Translations under genes and position numbers: made by a program | Source of the DNA: Scytalidium lignicola | Lineage: Eukaryota > Ascomycota > Leotiomycetes | Reading direction: 5' to 3' | NCBI GenBank assembly: GCA_002812745.2 | Contig: NCSJ02000012.1 | Location: 227,748 to 291,747 of the forward strand | DNA length: 64,000 nucleotides | The notes under the pieces: model-generated | The model's input: only the letters and a program-made list of their open reading frames with translations | Database searches by the model: none | What the model was told of the DNA's origin: nothing | In this document: one piece after another, positions 10,010 through 21,482 of the stretch | Numbering within the stretch: the first letter of the stretch is position 1 | Layout: the number at the start of each line of letters is the position of its first letter

Positions 10010-13000
10010 ATGGATCAACAACACTTCCTTGAGCTCTTGAAGAGCATTCAAATACGTAGGTCTGCCTGCTGTACTCAGTTACCCCTCCTCGCAAGTCCTG
10101 TTTACTAACTGCATTACAGCTGACACTGAGAAGGTAAAGGCAGCCACAACTGAGCTCCGCAAGACTTATTATCCTCGTCCTGAGTCACTTGTATGGCTTT
10201 TACACATCCTCACCTCTCACGATGTTGAGGCAGTCCGGCAGCAAGCCGCTGTCGAGTCCATTCGGTTGGTCCCCAAGCACTGGGCCAATCTTCCTGCGGA
10301 TCAAAAACCTGCTATCCGCCAACAGCTTTTGCAAACTGTTCTGGATGAGAAGGTATCATTGGTCCGCCATTCGGGTGCCCGCGTTATTGCCGCAATTGCA
10401 AGCGTGGATCTCCCTGATGGAGAATGGAATGAGCTTCCTGGCCACCTTGTGCAAGCTTGCAGCTCACAGCAAGTTGCTTATCGAGAAGTGGGTGTTTACA
10501 TTCTCTTCACTCTGCTAGAAGTTGCAGGCGATGCTTTCGAGGATAAGATATCTGGTCTTTTCAGTATCTTCAATAATACGATTCGGGACCCTGAGAGTGC
10601 GGAAGTTCGTGTCAACACTATGCTTGCTCTAAGCAGAATAGGAATGTTGATCCAACCTGATGAGGACCAAGAGAACCTTGCACGCTTCAATGCTGTCTTC
10701 CCTAGTATGGTTACTGTCCTAAAGTCTACCATTGACGAACAAGATGAGGACCGAGCAATGCAAGCCTTTGAGGTATTCCAAACACTGCTTGGCTGCGAGT
10801 CAGCACTACTTGCTACTCACTTCAAGGACCTCTTAGAGTTTATGATCGATATTGCCTCCAATACTGAGATCGCCGAAGAGTCTCGTTCGCAGGCTTTGTC
10901 ATTCTTGATGCAATGCGTGAAATATCGGAAGATGAAGATCCAGGGAATTAAAGGCATGGGAGAGAAGCTTACAGAGAAGAGCATGCAGATTGCGGCAGAG
11001 ATCCCCGATGATGATGATGAAGATGAAGATGATGTTACTCCATATCGATCTGCTCTCGGTCTTCTGGATCTTCTTGCCACAAACTTACCCCCTCGTCAAG
11101 TCATTGTTCCTCTTATAAATGCCTTGCCGCAATTTGTTAACAGCGAGAATCCCGCTTATCGTAAGGCTGGTATCCTTTCCCTCGGAATGTGCGTTGAAGG
11201 CGCTCCGGATTTCATCAGTTCTCAACTAGACACACTTTTCCCTGGGGTCCTAAAGTTACTCAATGACCCCGAAATCGGTGTTAGACAAGCTGCTCTGCAC
11301 GGCGTTGCAAGGTTGGCTGATGACCTCGCCGAAGAGTTGTCGAAGCATCACGCAGAGTTAATACCTGCACTTCTCAAGAACCTTGACTCTGTTAGTGGAC
11401 AAACTTCTAATCCGACTGAGCAGAAGAGGAATCTTGAAGTTCTTAAGGCATCTTGTGGAGCCTTAGACTCGGTAACAGATGGTGTCGAGAAAGAGTTCAT
11501 TGCCAAATATACTCCTGAGCTTATTCCACGACTTGGCCAATTGCTTAGTCACCCAGATTTCCAGGTTAAGGCGAGTGCAGCTGGTGCAATTGGCTCGATT
11601 GCTGGTTCTGCAGAGGAGGCATTTGTGCCTTACTTTGAAACTGTTATGAAGGAGCTGTGGGGCTATGTCACTATAAAGGATAGTGATGAAGAACTTGATC
11701 TGCGCGCTACTGTATGTGATGCTATGGGCAGCATGGCAGGTGCCGTTGGCGCTCCTGCATTCCAACCATATGTACAACCATTGATGCAAGCCAGTGAAGA
11801 GGGTTTGCATCTAGGTCACCCTCGACTGAAAGAAACTAGCTATATCCTCTGGAGTACCTTGTCAAAGGTTTATGAGGAGAACTTCCAGCCTTACCTTGAG
11901 GGCGTTGTAAAAGGTTTAATGGAGTCACTAGAGCAAGAGGAATCTGATTTCGAAGTCGAGCTCGGAGAGCAAGCCAAAGACTTACTAGGTCAGGAAGTTG
12001 TAATTGCTGGTAAGAAAGTGAAGGTCGCATCGGCATCAGATAACGAACTAGAGGATCTTGACAACATGGAAGATGATGACGAAGACGATTGGGATGATCT
12101 CAGTGCTGTGACTGCTGTCGCACTTGAAAAGGAGATCGCCATCGAGGTGATTGGTGATGTTCTTTCCCACACACGCCAGCATTTCGTTCCCTACTTCGAG
12201 AAAACCATCGAGACTATAGTCCCATTGGTGGAGCATTCCTATGAGGGTGTAAGAAAAGCGGCTATTGGCACTTTATGGAGGGCGTATGCCTGCCTCTGGA
12301 ATTTAATGGAAGACCACACCGGCGAAAAATGGACACCAGGATTACCATTGAAGCAACAACCTTCCGGGGAGCTCATCAAGTTGGGCACTGTCATTACTGC
12401 CGCTACCCTCCCACTCTGGGAGAGTGAGGTTGATCGGTACGTCCTTTTTCTTTGTCCTCTCTTTATTTCTTCTTTCCCTTCCTTGTCTTATTGCCATTCT
12501 AAATGATGAATACCCATTACGTTAATACCCAGCTCACTCAGACGCACAAGTTGCGAATGCTGTGAACGCGTTTCTACTTCTGATTCAAAGAATTATCCCT
12601 TTTTATTTAACATCATCCGCATTAAATAACTTGGTTCACTGACCCCAACACTCGATTAGTGCCGTTGTCACCGATATCAACAGAAACGTTGCGGCAACAC
12701 TTAAGCTTTGTGGCCCCGCTATCCTGACGCAGGAGAACTTTGCTGAGCAGACTACGACAATAGTTGCCTCAATGATCACCAAGTCTCATCCTGCTCAACA
12801 AGATCTTGGTGACGACGAGGACCCTGAAACTGCACAGGTCGACGAATCATCTGAATATGATTGGCTCCTTATCGATACAGCTCTAGATGTTATCATTGGC
12901 ATGTCCACTGCGCTAGGTGATCAGTTTGGTGAACTCTGGAAGGTGTTCCAAAAGCCAGTCATGAAGTTCGCATCATCCCCAACAAACTATGAACGTTCAA

Positions 13001-13645
13001 CAGCTATTGGTGTCATTGCTGAATGCACAGCAACTATGGGCGCCGCTGTTTCTCCTTACACAGAAACCCTTCTAAAGCTGCTACTTCATAGACTTGACGA
13101 TGAGGATGCCGAGACGAAATCGAATGCTGCATATGCTATAGGCCTATTGGTGTATCACTCCACTGATTCCGCTACCTACCTTCCCCACTTTAACACAATT
13201 CTCCAGAAGCTTGAGCCATTGCTACGTACTCAAGTTGCCAGGACTCTGGATAATGCCTGTGGTTGTGTCAGTCGCATGATCATAGCTCATCCAGACAAGG
13301 TGCCAATTGGCGATATTATACCCGTTCTCGTTGGTTTGCTACCATTGAAGGAAGATTATGAGGAAAACAAGCCGATCTTTGAGTGTATTGCTGGACTATG
13401 TAAGTACTTTTCTGATGGGGTTCGCTTCAAAAGCTAACATACTACCAGACCAACATCAAAACCCCACAATTATTGAGCTCACTCCTAAGCTGATTCCAAT
13501 TTTTGCTCATGTGCTTGGCGAACCCGCTGAGCAACTAGATGTAATGACACGAAAGAACGTCATCGACACGGTGAAGTTCATTGGTTCCAACCAGCCAGCC
13601 CTTGTAGAGGGTAATGAGATATTGATGAATGTTATGAGAGCATAG
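10010..13645 (+). CDS. kap123: importin beta family karyopherin Kap123 / importin-4
   Basis: Four exons, 10010-10055, 10120-12436, 12660-13399 and 13449-13645, encode 1,099 residues, close to the roughly 1,110 of yeast Kap123. The start is ATG in MDQQHFLELLKSIQ; the first intron joins to give IPDTEKVKAA. The whole protein is a chain of HEAT repeats, for example EAVRQQAAVESIRL near the start and GVRQAALHGVARLA in the middle. Two acidic loops are visible, near residues 310-320 (DDDDEDEDD) and 665-675, a feature of the family used to bind basic cargo. Known role: nuclear import of ribosomal proteins and histones H3/H4 with RanGTP. Intron 2 is 223 bases, three to four times the size of the others. 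The family call is secure. Confidence 0.93.
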
Positions 13646-14435
13646 AGAGGAGCTGGTATAAAACTACTCATGACGTTTATGAATAATGATTAGGATTGGA
13701 CGGTATGGTTTGTCCTGGATGGTTCGGGCCGGAAAAAGTGGGTGGACGTCTGAGGTTTTGATGAGTGATATCCCGACGGCATGTAGCTGTCAGTTTCCTT
13801 ATGAATCAGGGTTTGCCAAGTTGAGGTATATATACAAGCTGAGCAAAAAGAGTATAGCTAGATCGCATTGGTCTTATGAAGAATTTTGAGCTCCTTCGAT
13901 ATTTTACCTGTTCTGTTTTACTCCAGTCCTCACTGTGGGCATTGTATCCCCCCTTCACTGCTTTAACGGAATTAATTATCTCCTATCAAAGTATCAGAAA
14001 ATCATAGTTAGAGCGAGGCTATACAATTTACAAGTATATCGTTTCTAATTCATGCCAAAACTTAAGCTTTAACAGACAATTATATTGTTTAATCAACTAT
14101 CACTACTTGAGAAGGATATCCCATGCTCCCCCAATCTTTGAATCTAAAATTTTCCCAGTGGTATCTCCCGATGAACCTAACGCTATGCAATAATATAAAA
14201 ACGATCCACCATCCATGCAAACCTTGCCATAAAACATAAGATGCATGTTCCTTGCCCAGATAAGGGTAAATGCTAATAATTCGCCTCTCCAATGATAATG
14301 CATAGTTAAATCCAAACCCGTCCGCTACCTATCCAGAATACCAATGCCAAACCAGTGAGAATAGTGTTATTTAATGTCCCCTGTAAAAAATAGAAATGTC
14401 CCAGACCCAAAATGCATGCATATCCCAATGCTGTT
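13646..14435. other. intergenic between convergent kap123 and the next gene
   Basis: Convergent 3' ends: Kap123 on the plus strand and the unknown gene on the minus strand. Only short frames without recognisable motifs are present, and it is AT-rich from about 13,960. Nothing further is supported. Confidence 0.5.
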
Positions 14436-16448
14436 CTAGCCTAAAAGCGCGAATAACTCTTCCTCGCAGTCTCTTAATTCTTCGTCTCCATAATCGGTAG
14501 TTATAGACGAAGCCCTCCGTCTCTTCTTTCTCCGTCGCTGCTCCTGTTCTCTAGCAGTAAATGGGATCGTCTCTGTCCGTTCGTTCGCCATTATCTTGGA
14601 CTCTTCTAATGCGGCATGCACTAGATCTTCTTCTTTCTCCTGGAAAAATGGAGACCTAGGCTTTGGCTCTCGCGATCTAGAAAGGGGAGGTGTAAAGTCC
14701 TTTCCCTGCATCTCTGGTTGTGGCTGGTGCGGGGTGGTGATTTCTAATTCTTCTTGAGAGGACATAATATCCTGGGTTGAGAAGAATGGTACCAGGGGAG
14801 GAGCAGGAGGAGAAGGTGGTGGTGCTGGTGGAGAAGATGTGGCGATTTCAAGTTCTTCCTGAGAAGACATAATGTCTTGTGATAGGATGAGTGGTAAATC
14901 AGGAAGTTCCACGCCTTTGGGAGGAGGGGGTTCCTGAAGTTCTTTCTCGATCTGTGTATTGCTAGGTAGATCATCAATGTCCATAAGAAGCTCACGGACC
15001 TCTTGGCTTGGGCTTGGGAAGAAGTCGTCTAAATGTTGCTCGAGAAAAGATTGTGTTGCAGATGGCGGTATCCTCGATGGTTCATTATGGGCGGTTCCAT
15101 TGACAGATCTGGAAGGCGGTGGTTGTTTTGTATGTTTAGAGGCTCCGTAGATGGCCCTTTTCTGGAGGGAGAGAGCTGATGACGTGTTATTTGATATCTC
15201 TCCTAGAACTCGGCGCCGACTACTTTGTGGTATAACAGAATTCCGATTTTTGTTGTAGCTCGCCGTCTGGCCACAATCATAACGCTTCCGGCCAGTCTCG
15301 CGGTGCCAACTTGGCACGTAGCCATCTCGGGCTTCGATATGTGCCTGAATAAAAGGATGTCTGCTGAACATGATTTCACAATGGTCATAAGAATAATCTT
15401 CATCATCTTCATAATCGTAATCTCTCTGGATAGGCTTACGTCGACGCCTTTGTGTAGGTCCATCGCGAAGCTCGATATATCCCTGACTATTTTCATTCGA
15501 GTCTTCTAGAAGCGAGGTCTGCAAAACCGGTATATCCAATTGTGACATAGCTGGAAAAGGTCCAAATTCGTCATCCGAGTCATCTTGTTGAGGGGTGCCT
15601 TTTGAAGCCTCCTTGATCTCCATAGTAACGTCATCGGACACACCCTCAGCCATTGGTTCTTGAACCTCTTCAATTGGAATTTGAGTCAGATCTTGAGTCT
15701 TACTAGCCCCTTTGTCTTCTTCAACAACCGGTGTGGGAGCTGATTGCTCAATAGGCTGATCCAATTGGACAGGACTATCACCAAGAGATATTTTAGGGTA
15801 ATTTCGTGCCTCTTCCATCTCATAGGTCTCGTTACTCTGGTCCTCGGGCGGCTCATAAAGAGGTTCCTCAATTGATCGATCTGGTTTAGGCAATAACTCT
15901 CGGTCATTAGCCATATCACATTCGACGGCACTTTCAAACTCTTGCGACATCTTCTTTCCACCATCTGCATTCTCAGCGACCTCCACTTCTTTCTTTTCCA
16001 TACCCAAACTCCCCTCAATTAATGGCCACTCTACCGATGACTCCCTAGATCGCTCTTGTAAATTATCCACCTCTTCCCATGTTCTCTTATTTCCATGATC
16101 AAGCTTCTGAACAAACAGTGAAATCCTAGGTTGGCTTGCTCTCACTGACTTGTTCGGCTCTGGTTGTCCCTTTTGCTTTCGATCCGCCCTCTCAGCAGCT
16201 GCTTTCGCGGCCTTCTTCTCTCTCGCCAGTTTTGCCTTTGCGGCAGCCTTTTCCCTTTCATATTCCTTCTTCTGCCTCTCTAATTCCTCTTTGTCTAGAC
16301 GTCTCTGCTCCTCCCTACTAACTTTCGGTTTACGTCGAGCTGCGAGATATGCTTTCTTTGCCTGTTTGCTTGTCATTGGTGGTTTGGCCCCTGGCGGTTT
16401 GGCCAAGGTAGTTGGCACGAGGCCAAAGGTCTTCTGTCGCGTCGGCAT
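14436..16448 (-). CDS. unknown disordered, probably nuclear protein
   Basis: A single uninterrupted frame of 670 residues if started at MPTRQKTFGLVP (16448); an ATG 17 codons further upstream is also in frame. No family was recognised. Seen: a basic N-terminal patch with a Lys/Glu/Arg-rich helix (about residues 35-100) that looks like a coiled coil and could serve as a nuclear signal, then long acidic low-complexity sequence. A short block DIMSSQEELEI occurs twice near the C-terminus, separated by proline-rich linkers, and a related SPSQEVRELLMDIDDLP lies before them. The C-terminus is a basic KKRRR cluster followed by an acidic end, DEELRDCEEELFALLG. Many SQ sites hint at checkpoint-kinase targeting, which is inference. 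An ACGCGT box lies about 110 bases upstream. Confidence 0.75.
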   Translation of the reverse strand: MPTRQKTFGLVPTTLAKPPGAKPPMTSKQAKKAYLAARRKPKVSREEQRRLDKEELERQKKEYEREKAAAKAKLAREKKAAKAAAERADRKQKGQPEPNKSVRASQPRISLFVQKLDHGNKRTWEEVDNLQERSRESSVEWPLIEGSLGMEKKEVEVAENADGGKKMSQEFESAVECDMANDRELLPKPDRSIEEPLYEPPEDQSNETYEMEEARNYPKISLGDSPVQLDQPIEQSAPTPVVEEDKGASKTQDLTQIPIEEVQEPMAEGVSDDVTMEIKEASKGTPQQDDSDDEFGPFPAMSQLDIPVLQTSLLEDSNENSQGYIELRDGPTQRRRRKPIQRDYDYEDDEDYSYDHCEIMFSRHPFIQAHIEARDGYVPSWHRETGRKRYDCGQTASYNKNRNSVIPQSSRRRVLGEISNNTSSALSLQKRAIYGASKHTKQPPPSRSVNGTAHNEPSRIPPSATQSFLEQHLDDFFPSPSQEVRELLMDIDDLPSNTQIEKELQEPPPPKGVELPDLPLILSQDIMSSQEELEIATSSPPAPPPSPPAPPLVPFFSTQDIMSSQEELEITTPHQPQPEMQGKDFTPPLSRSREPKPRSPFFQEKEEDLVHAALEESKIMANERTETIPFTAREQEQRRRKKRRRASSITTDYGDEELRDCEEELFALLG

Positions 16449-16765
16449 GTCGTTGCTCCATATCCCCAGTAGGTAGGAAATTGGTGATAGTGGCGTCAAA
16501 GATTATATGTAAGATGATTTTGGGTTGGGACGTCGCGCGCTATTGGCTAGCTAGAGACGCGTTTGTCGCGGGGTAAATATTGACGAAGAATCCTTTGCGA
16601 TACCTCGTTACTACTACTACGAAAATTGAATATGAAGTGTATTAAAGAGGAAGCATGCTCAACTGTGAGTAAAATACGGAGTACTGGAGGTGTTGCAAAA
16701 AGGAACTGAGTTCTGACTACAGGGGTACAATTATAATCCATGGACTACCGTAATAATTATCCCTT
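16449..16765. other. intergenic with ACGCGT and TACGGAGTA
   Basis: Short promoter of the unknown gene on the minus strand, which also contains the 3' flank of the aldo-keto reductase gene. It holds an ACGCGT at 16557-16562 and a TACGGAGTA at 16675-16683. Confidence 0.5.
16557..16562 (-). promoter_or_regulatory. MCB-like ACGCGT upstream of the unknown gene
   Basis: This palindromic ACGCGT lies about 110 bases before the chosen ATG of the minus-strand gene. It is a candidate MBF site by analogy with yeasts; a chance match is possible. Confidence 0.2.
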
Positions 16766-17825
16766 TCATTCCTCAAGCGAACCCTTTGTAGGATCCCAAC
16801 AGACTGGAGCATACTCTGTAGTCTCCAAGCTCTTCATATCACTGTCAGTAAGCTCAAAGTCAAACAGACCAGCATTCTCCTTTATCCTCTCAGGCGTGAT
16901 GCTCTTCGGTAGAGGGACGTATCCTTTCTGCAAGCTCCACCTTAGCAAGATCTGCGCTGGTGTCTTTCCATACTTCTGACTCAGAGGTACAACAAGCGGA
17001 TCTTCCATACGAGTAGCACGAACAACAGGTGCGTATGCCTCAACGACAACTCCGCGTTTCTGGCACCATTCAGTAATATCTGGCCGAGGTAGCCAGGGGT
17101 GCACTTCCCATTGGCCAACGCTAATCACACCCCCTTTGCCCTTCCCTCGCTCTTCTTCTAGTTCCTTGATGTATTCTTCCATTTCCTTAAGATGAGGAAT
17201 ACCATAATTACTTATTCCTAAGCTCCGGATCTTCCCTTCTTCCTGAGCCTCAACCAATGCTTTCCAGGCACCCTTTCGGCCTTCTCGGCCTCCGTACGGT
17301 GCATGGATTAGCATGAGGTCGATATAATCAAAACCGGTCGTTTTGAGTGTACCATCGATCTGATCTTTGGCAATTTTGTAATCCATGGTCTTCGAAATTA
17401 TTTTGCTGGTGAAGAAGACCTTCTCTCGAGGTATACCGGAACGTTTCACTGCTGCGGCAGTAGGACCTTCGTTTCCATATGCAATTGCGGAGTCGACCTG
17501 AAGAATAGCAGTATCAGCTGCTGATCCTAAAATTACGAAGAGAGAGAGAAAGTATATGTAGGGGGGTCCATACATGTCGATAACCTTCCTGGAGGGCTTT
17601 CAACACTACATCTTCACATATATTTGCCTCTCTAAAAAGCCAATCAGCGTCAAGTCGAGATATTGAAGGGCACAGTTCTATTTACACTCGATAGACCTAT
17701 TTACAACGAGTATCAGCAATTCTATGCGGTAAGTTGATGGATAAGACACATACGCCATAGCCCAGGACGGGAATCTCATATCCTGAGTTCATTCGCAAGG
17801 TTGAGTCGATAGTGAGCTTAGCCAT
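16766..17825 (-). CDS. aldo-keto reductase (AKR)
   Basis: Four exons on the minus strand: 17825-17754, 17696-17686 (only 11 bases), 17631-17574 and 17497-16766, giving 290 residues. The microexon is needed to join LGYG to VEANICEDVV and yields GYGVYRVEANICEDVVLKAL, the expected AKR N-terminal strand. Catalytic signature: HVDSAIAYGNE with Asp and Tyr, the Lys in FFTSKI, and His in MLIHAPY. Later QWEVHPW and the cofactor-binding LPKSITPERIKEN, typical of NADPH-dependent AKRs, are present. Known function of the family: reversible NADPH reduction of aldehydes and ketones; substrate unknown. The start is the ATG of MAKLTIDSTLRMNSGYEIP. A longer frame starting inside intron 3 is a shadow and was not used. 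Confidence 0.88.
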
Positions 17826-18577
17826 TTTTTTATTTATAAAACTTCTCATTGATTGACAATACTTTATCTAAGAGCAGGCTAACTGACAGAACAGGGAGAT
17901 GTTAAGGATCGAGAATGGTGATTTATGACGCGACGTTAGATTTATAATAATGTTGATCAAGCCCGACCCTAAGGCTGTATCGGTAAAGGTTTTACTTTCA
18001 CTTATTATCGTATTAATAACCCCCAAAGTATTGTCTAATAATAGATCCTCTATTTATACAGACCGTTTTAAACTCCAATTCGCGATCAAGAAAACTCTCA
18101 TACTCGAGATTAAGGCAAGGCAACATGGATTGTATATATTTCAACAGAGACAACATTACGTATAGCTGGTGCAGTCAAAGTCAATCTCAACAGTACATTA
18201 TTTTGCGTCTGTTTCTCTAGAATCACCGAGACTCGAGTACGGTGGACGACGAGGAGGTCGGCATGGCGGGGTAATCGACTGGTGGCGGGGCTTCCATATT
18301 GCAAGGTACAGAAGTACAGTCAAGATGCGAACATTTTTCTTAATTTCTTGAAAATTTCACATCTTGTTAACAACATAGCTCGCCTTCTATGCTGCTATTA
18401 TAGGCTTGGCGATCGATAACTGATGTTCGAGCAGAATATTTGAGATACTATCTCACTGAAGAGAGGTGCACAATAACTATTCACAGATTGGCAACATCTA
18501 CTCCATACTGCGACAATATTGAACTTTCTCCTCGACACCTACTTCGCCCATCTCACCCCATATATACTATAGTTCAA
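17826..18577. other. divergent promoter between AKR and Pelota
   Basis: Both neighbouring genes point away from this segment, so it holds two promoters. It is AT-rich around 17,930-18,060. An open frame from 18,440 runs into the Pelota start in the same frame, but homologues begin at MRLIKQ, so the upstream part is treated as leader. Confidence 0.5.
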
Positions 18578-19864
18578 ATGCGATTAATTAAGCAAAATAT
18601 TGAACGAGATGGTTCCGGCACCATCACACTCTTCCCTGAAGAGCCAGAGGATATGGTACGCCTACATGACATCATCAGTCCCTAAACGCCTCTGTTAAAA
18701 GGAGTCACTTCAAAAAGTTCAATCTAACATCCACATGCAAAGTGGCACGCCTACAACCTCATAGCTGCAAATGACCTCCTCCGCGCCTCTGCAATCCGCC
18801 GAGTGACAACCGAGTCTTCCACCGGCAGCACATCGTCCACTCGGGTCCACATAACCCTGTTGATCCGCGTCACCTCCATAGACTTCGACCCCCAGGCTGG
18901 TCAATTACACGTCAGCGGACGCGTAGCAGAAGAGAATAAGTGGGTAAAGGTAGGAGCATATCACACACTCGACCTTGAACTACAGAGAAACTTTACGCTG
19001 GAGAAGAGTGAGGGATGGGATTCGATCGCACTCGACGTGGTCCGAGAGGCCATTAAACAGGATAAGGAGGGTACAGTGCCGGCCGTAGTGATGCAGGAGG
19101 GATTAGCGAATATATGTTTGATTACGGAGCATCAGACGATCCTGAAGCAGAGGATCGAGAGTGGAATACCGAGGAAACGATCTGGACGGTCTGCAGAACA
19201 TGACAAAGGATTGGAAAAGTTCTATCAGGTCACGTTGGAAACTCTAACTAGGCATGTGGATATTACATTGCCCAGGCCGTTATTGTTGGCGAGTCCGGGA
19301 TTCACAGCAGCTGGATTTCAGAAATACATTATTGATGAAGCTACGAGGACGGGGAACAAGGCATTGCTGGCGAACAAGAGCAATTTTATAGTTGTGCATT
19401 GCAGTTCAGGACACGTGCACAGCTTGAATGAGATTCTGAAGAGTCCCGAGGTGCTATCCAAGTTAAAGGACACAAAGTACGCGAGGGAGACGAGATATAT
19501 GGACGATTTTATGACGCTTCTCCGGAAAGATGATGGGAGGGCTTGGTATGGGCCTTCTGAGGTCGAGAAAGCTGTAGAGAAGGGCGCGGTGGGTCGTGGT
19601 GGAGGTGTGCTGCTTATAAGCAATGCTCTATTTCGGAGCCAAGAGATAGGAACGAGGAAACGGTGGGTTAAGCTTGTGGATCAGGTTAGAGAGGAGGGCG
19701 GGGAAGCGAGAGTCTTGAGCAGTGATCACGAGAGTGGAAAGAGGCTTGAAGGATTAGGGGGCATCGCAGCGATATTAACGTTTCCTATTGAGGATCTCGA
19801 TGAGGATGAGGATAATGAAGGTCGTGGTGAAGTTAATGAGACCAATCAAGAGATGATAATATGA
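18578..19864 (+). CDS. dom34: Pelota/Dom34, mRNA surveillance and ribosome rescue factor
   Basis: Two exons, 18578-18655 and 18743-19864, encode 399 residues, the normal length. Exon 1 gives MRLIKQNIERDGSGTITLFP and ends at EPEDM; exon 2 begins WHAYNLIAANDLLRASAIRR, restoring the conserved EPEDMWHAYNL junction. Three eRF1-like domains follow: an N-terminal beta domain (1-130), a middle domain with LLASPGFTAAGF, and a C-terminal domain with YGPSEVEKAVEKGAVG. The GGQ motif of true release factors is absent, as expected. Dom34 with Hbs1 splits stalled ribosomes in no-go and non-stop decay in the cytoplasm. The protein ends with a very acidic tail. The intron's 5' end resembles the start of exon 2 (see findings). 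Confidence 0.93.
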
Positions 19865-21482
19865 GATGATGGTTCCAGATATTCCCAAGGTGGTCGTTGA
19901 TGTGGAAATGAATATATACCAACATCTAAGAGATTCCCAACAGTCTAGGACATCTAGGAAGGGCTGGGCTCGAAGGATTCGAAACATTTTGACGGCAGTA
20001 CAAGCTATATTCGAAATAATAACCAATTACTCAAAGCCGTGGATCCGGAAACCGGATCACTTTCATATGTATCTAACCGGATGGGATAAAATATTGTACC
20101 CAGGAGGTCAAGGACAGAGATGCAGAGACATGAGAATAATGATGCTTGGTCTTAATCAGACTAGACGACCAAAACTAGTTCAGCGATTGCACTGTAACTT
20201 TACAGTTTCCTGTATCCTCTACTTGCAGATCATTTGCTGGAAGATTGGACCTTGCATGGATTTGAGTTTTCACTATCAAATCAAAGTCTACAACGTCTAT
20301 ACGAATGACAACAATAAAGAGACATTACGCGTTGCTTCGTAACGGACTAACTATATATGTGGAGCAGCACAAGAGAAAGCGAGCCTATAGTTAAGAAGAT
20401 TGAATCTCCTGAGACGCAAAAATACAACCAGTAGTAACAATAGTGGAAGTACCAAAGTGTGTAGTAATTTATAGTAGTACGGTAGCTGGTAGTAACCGTC
20501 ACAGACAAGCATTTAGACGATCAAAGAATCAAGCTTTTTGGATCCAGGCACGCAGGAAGCGAAATGAGCAAGCGTACGGAGTATGCAAAACAAACCAACC
20601 AACCACGATGGATGACAAACCAGGAGGATTCCTCATTGTTACTGTACAATGACACCTCGATGATTCCAACGAACCCATTATTAGAGTATTACTCTATTGC
20701 TGTATTCTTGTCTTACACACAAAATGGCCACTCAACAGCCACACAGCGCCTCCACTGAATGAACCCGTCATGTTGCTATTTTCGTCGCAAGGCCCTGGGG
20801 CAGTGCAGGAAACGCGAAGTCTCGAACACGCCCCCTGGCTCGATTTGGGGTCTGCGCAACGTCGTCTCGACTAAAGCTAGATTTGACACCCAGACAGTTT
20901 CATCGCAACTCTGACTTGCTTCTACCTCCATCTGACTGGATGCACCAGTGCCCGTTCGCTGCAAAACCCTTGACTATAGCGGCCTCTCTATGGTTTCATT
21001 AGCTTCAATCAAACACCCGGAATGGGCGTTGCCGGTGGCAGTAGATGCACCGCGGTGGATGAACGGTGGTCCAGAATACGGGGTCGGCGATGCTCAGCAT
21101 CTTTAGTGCTGCATAATCTTGCTCTCTCTTTTTGCTGGAATCTCCAACTTCTCTATTTTCCTTTTCATCCATTCTTCTTTCTGCTGCTGCGCATTCGAGG
21201 GCTACTGGCTAGCAATCATTTGCCTGNCCTAGGGTCTCTCTTTTCTCTTCTCTTCGTCATCACCTTATTTCTTCTCTTCGTAATACTGGCTATTATTCAA
21301 ATACTTAGTAGCCCTTTGACAGGGACTTTTATTCNTTTTTTTGTCTATTCCTTCTCTTTCCACTCTTTCTCTTTGTTTTAACGTCTCTGGGATTCTTCCC
21401 GCCTTAAACGACTCGTGAAATCCTCTCGTTACTCCGGAAGTATACAGAAAATTAGAGTGTAAAAAACAAACACACCATCAAG
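19865..21482. other. 1.6 kb intergenic region
   Basis: Holds the 3' flank of Pelota and the promoter of the GH76 gene. A 158-codon frame at 19866-20342 has no recognisable motif and directly follows the stop codon, so it is most likely UTR. TACGGAGTA is present at 20575-20583. From about 21,120 the sequence is strongly pyrimidine-rich, with two N characters (21227 and 21335); this looks like the transcript leader of the next gene. Confidence 0.5.

Noticed and set aside
17498..17575. AKR start at an ATG within 17,575
   Set aside because: That start lies in intron 3; splicing to upstream exons restores the conserved N-terminus.
19866..20342. 158-codon open frame directly after Pelota
   Set aside because: It starts two bases after the Pelota stop, has no recognisable domain and sits where the 3' UTR must lie.
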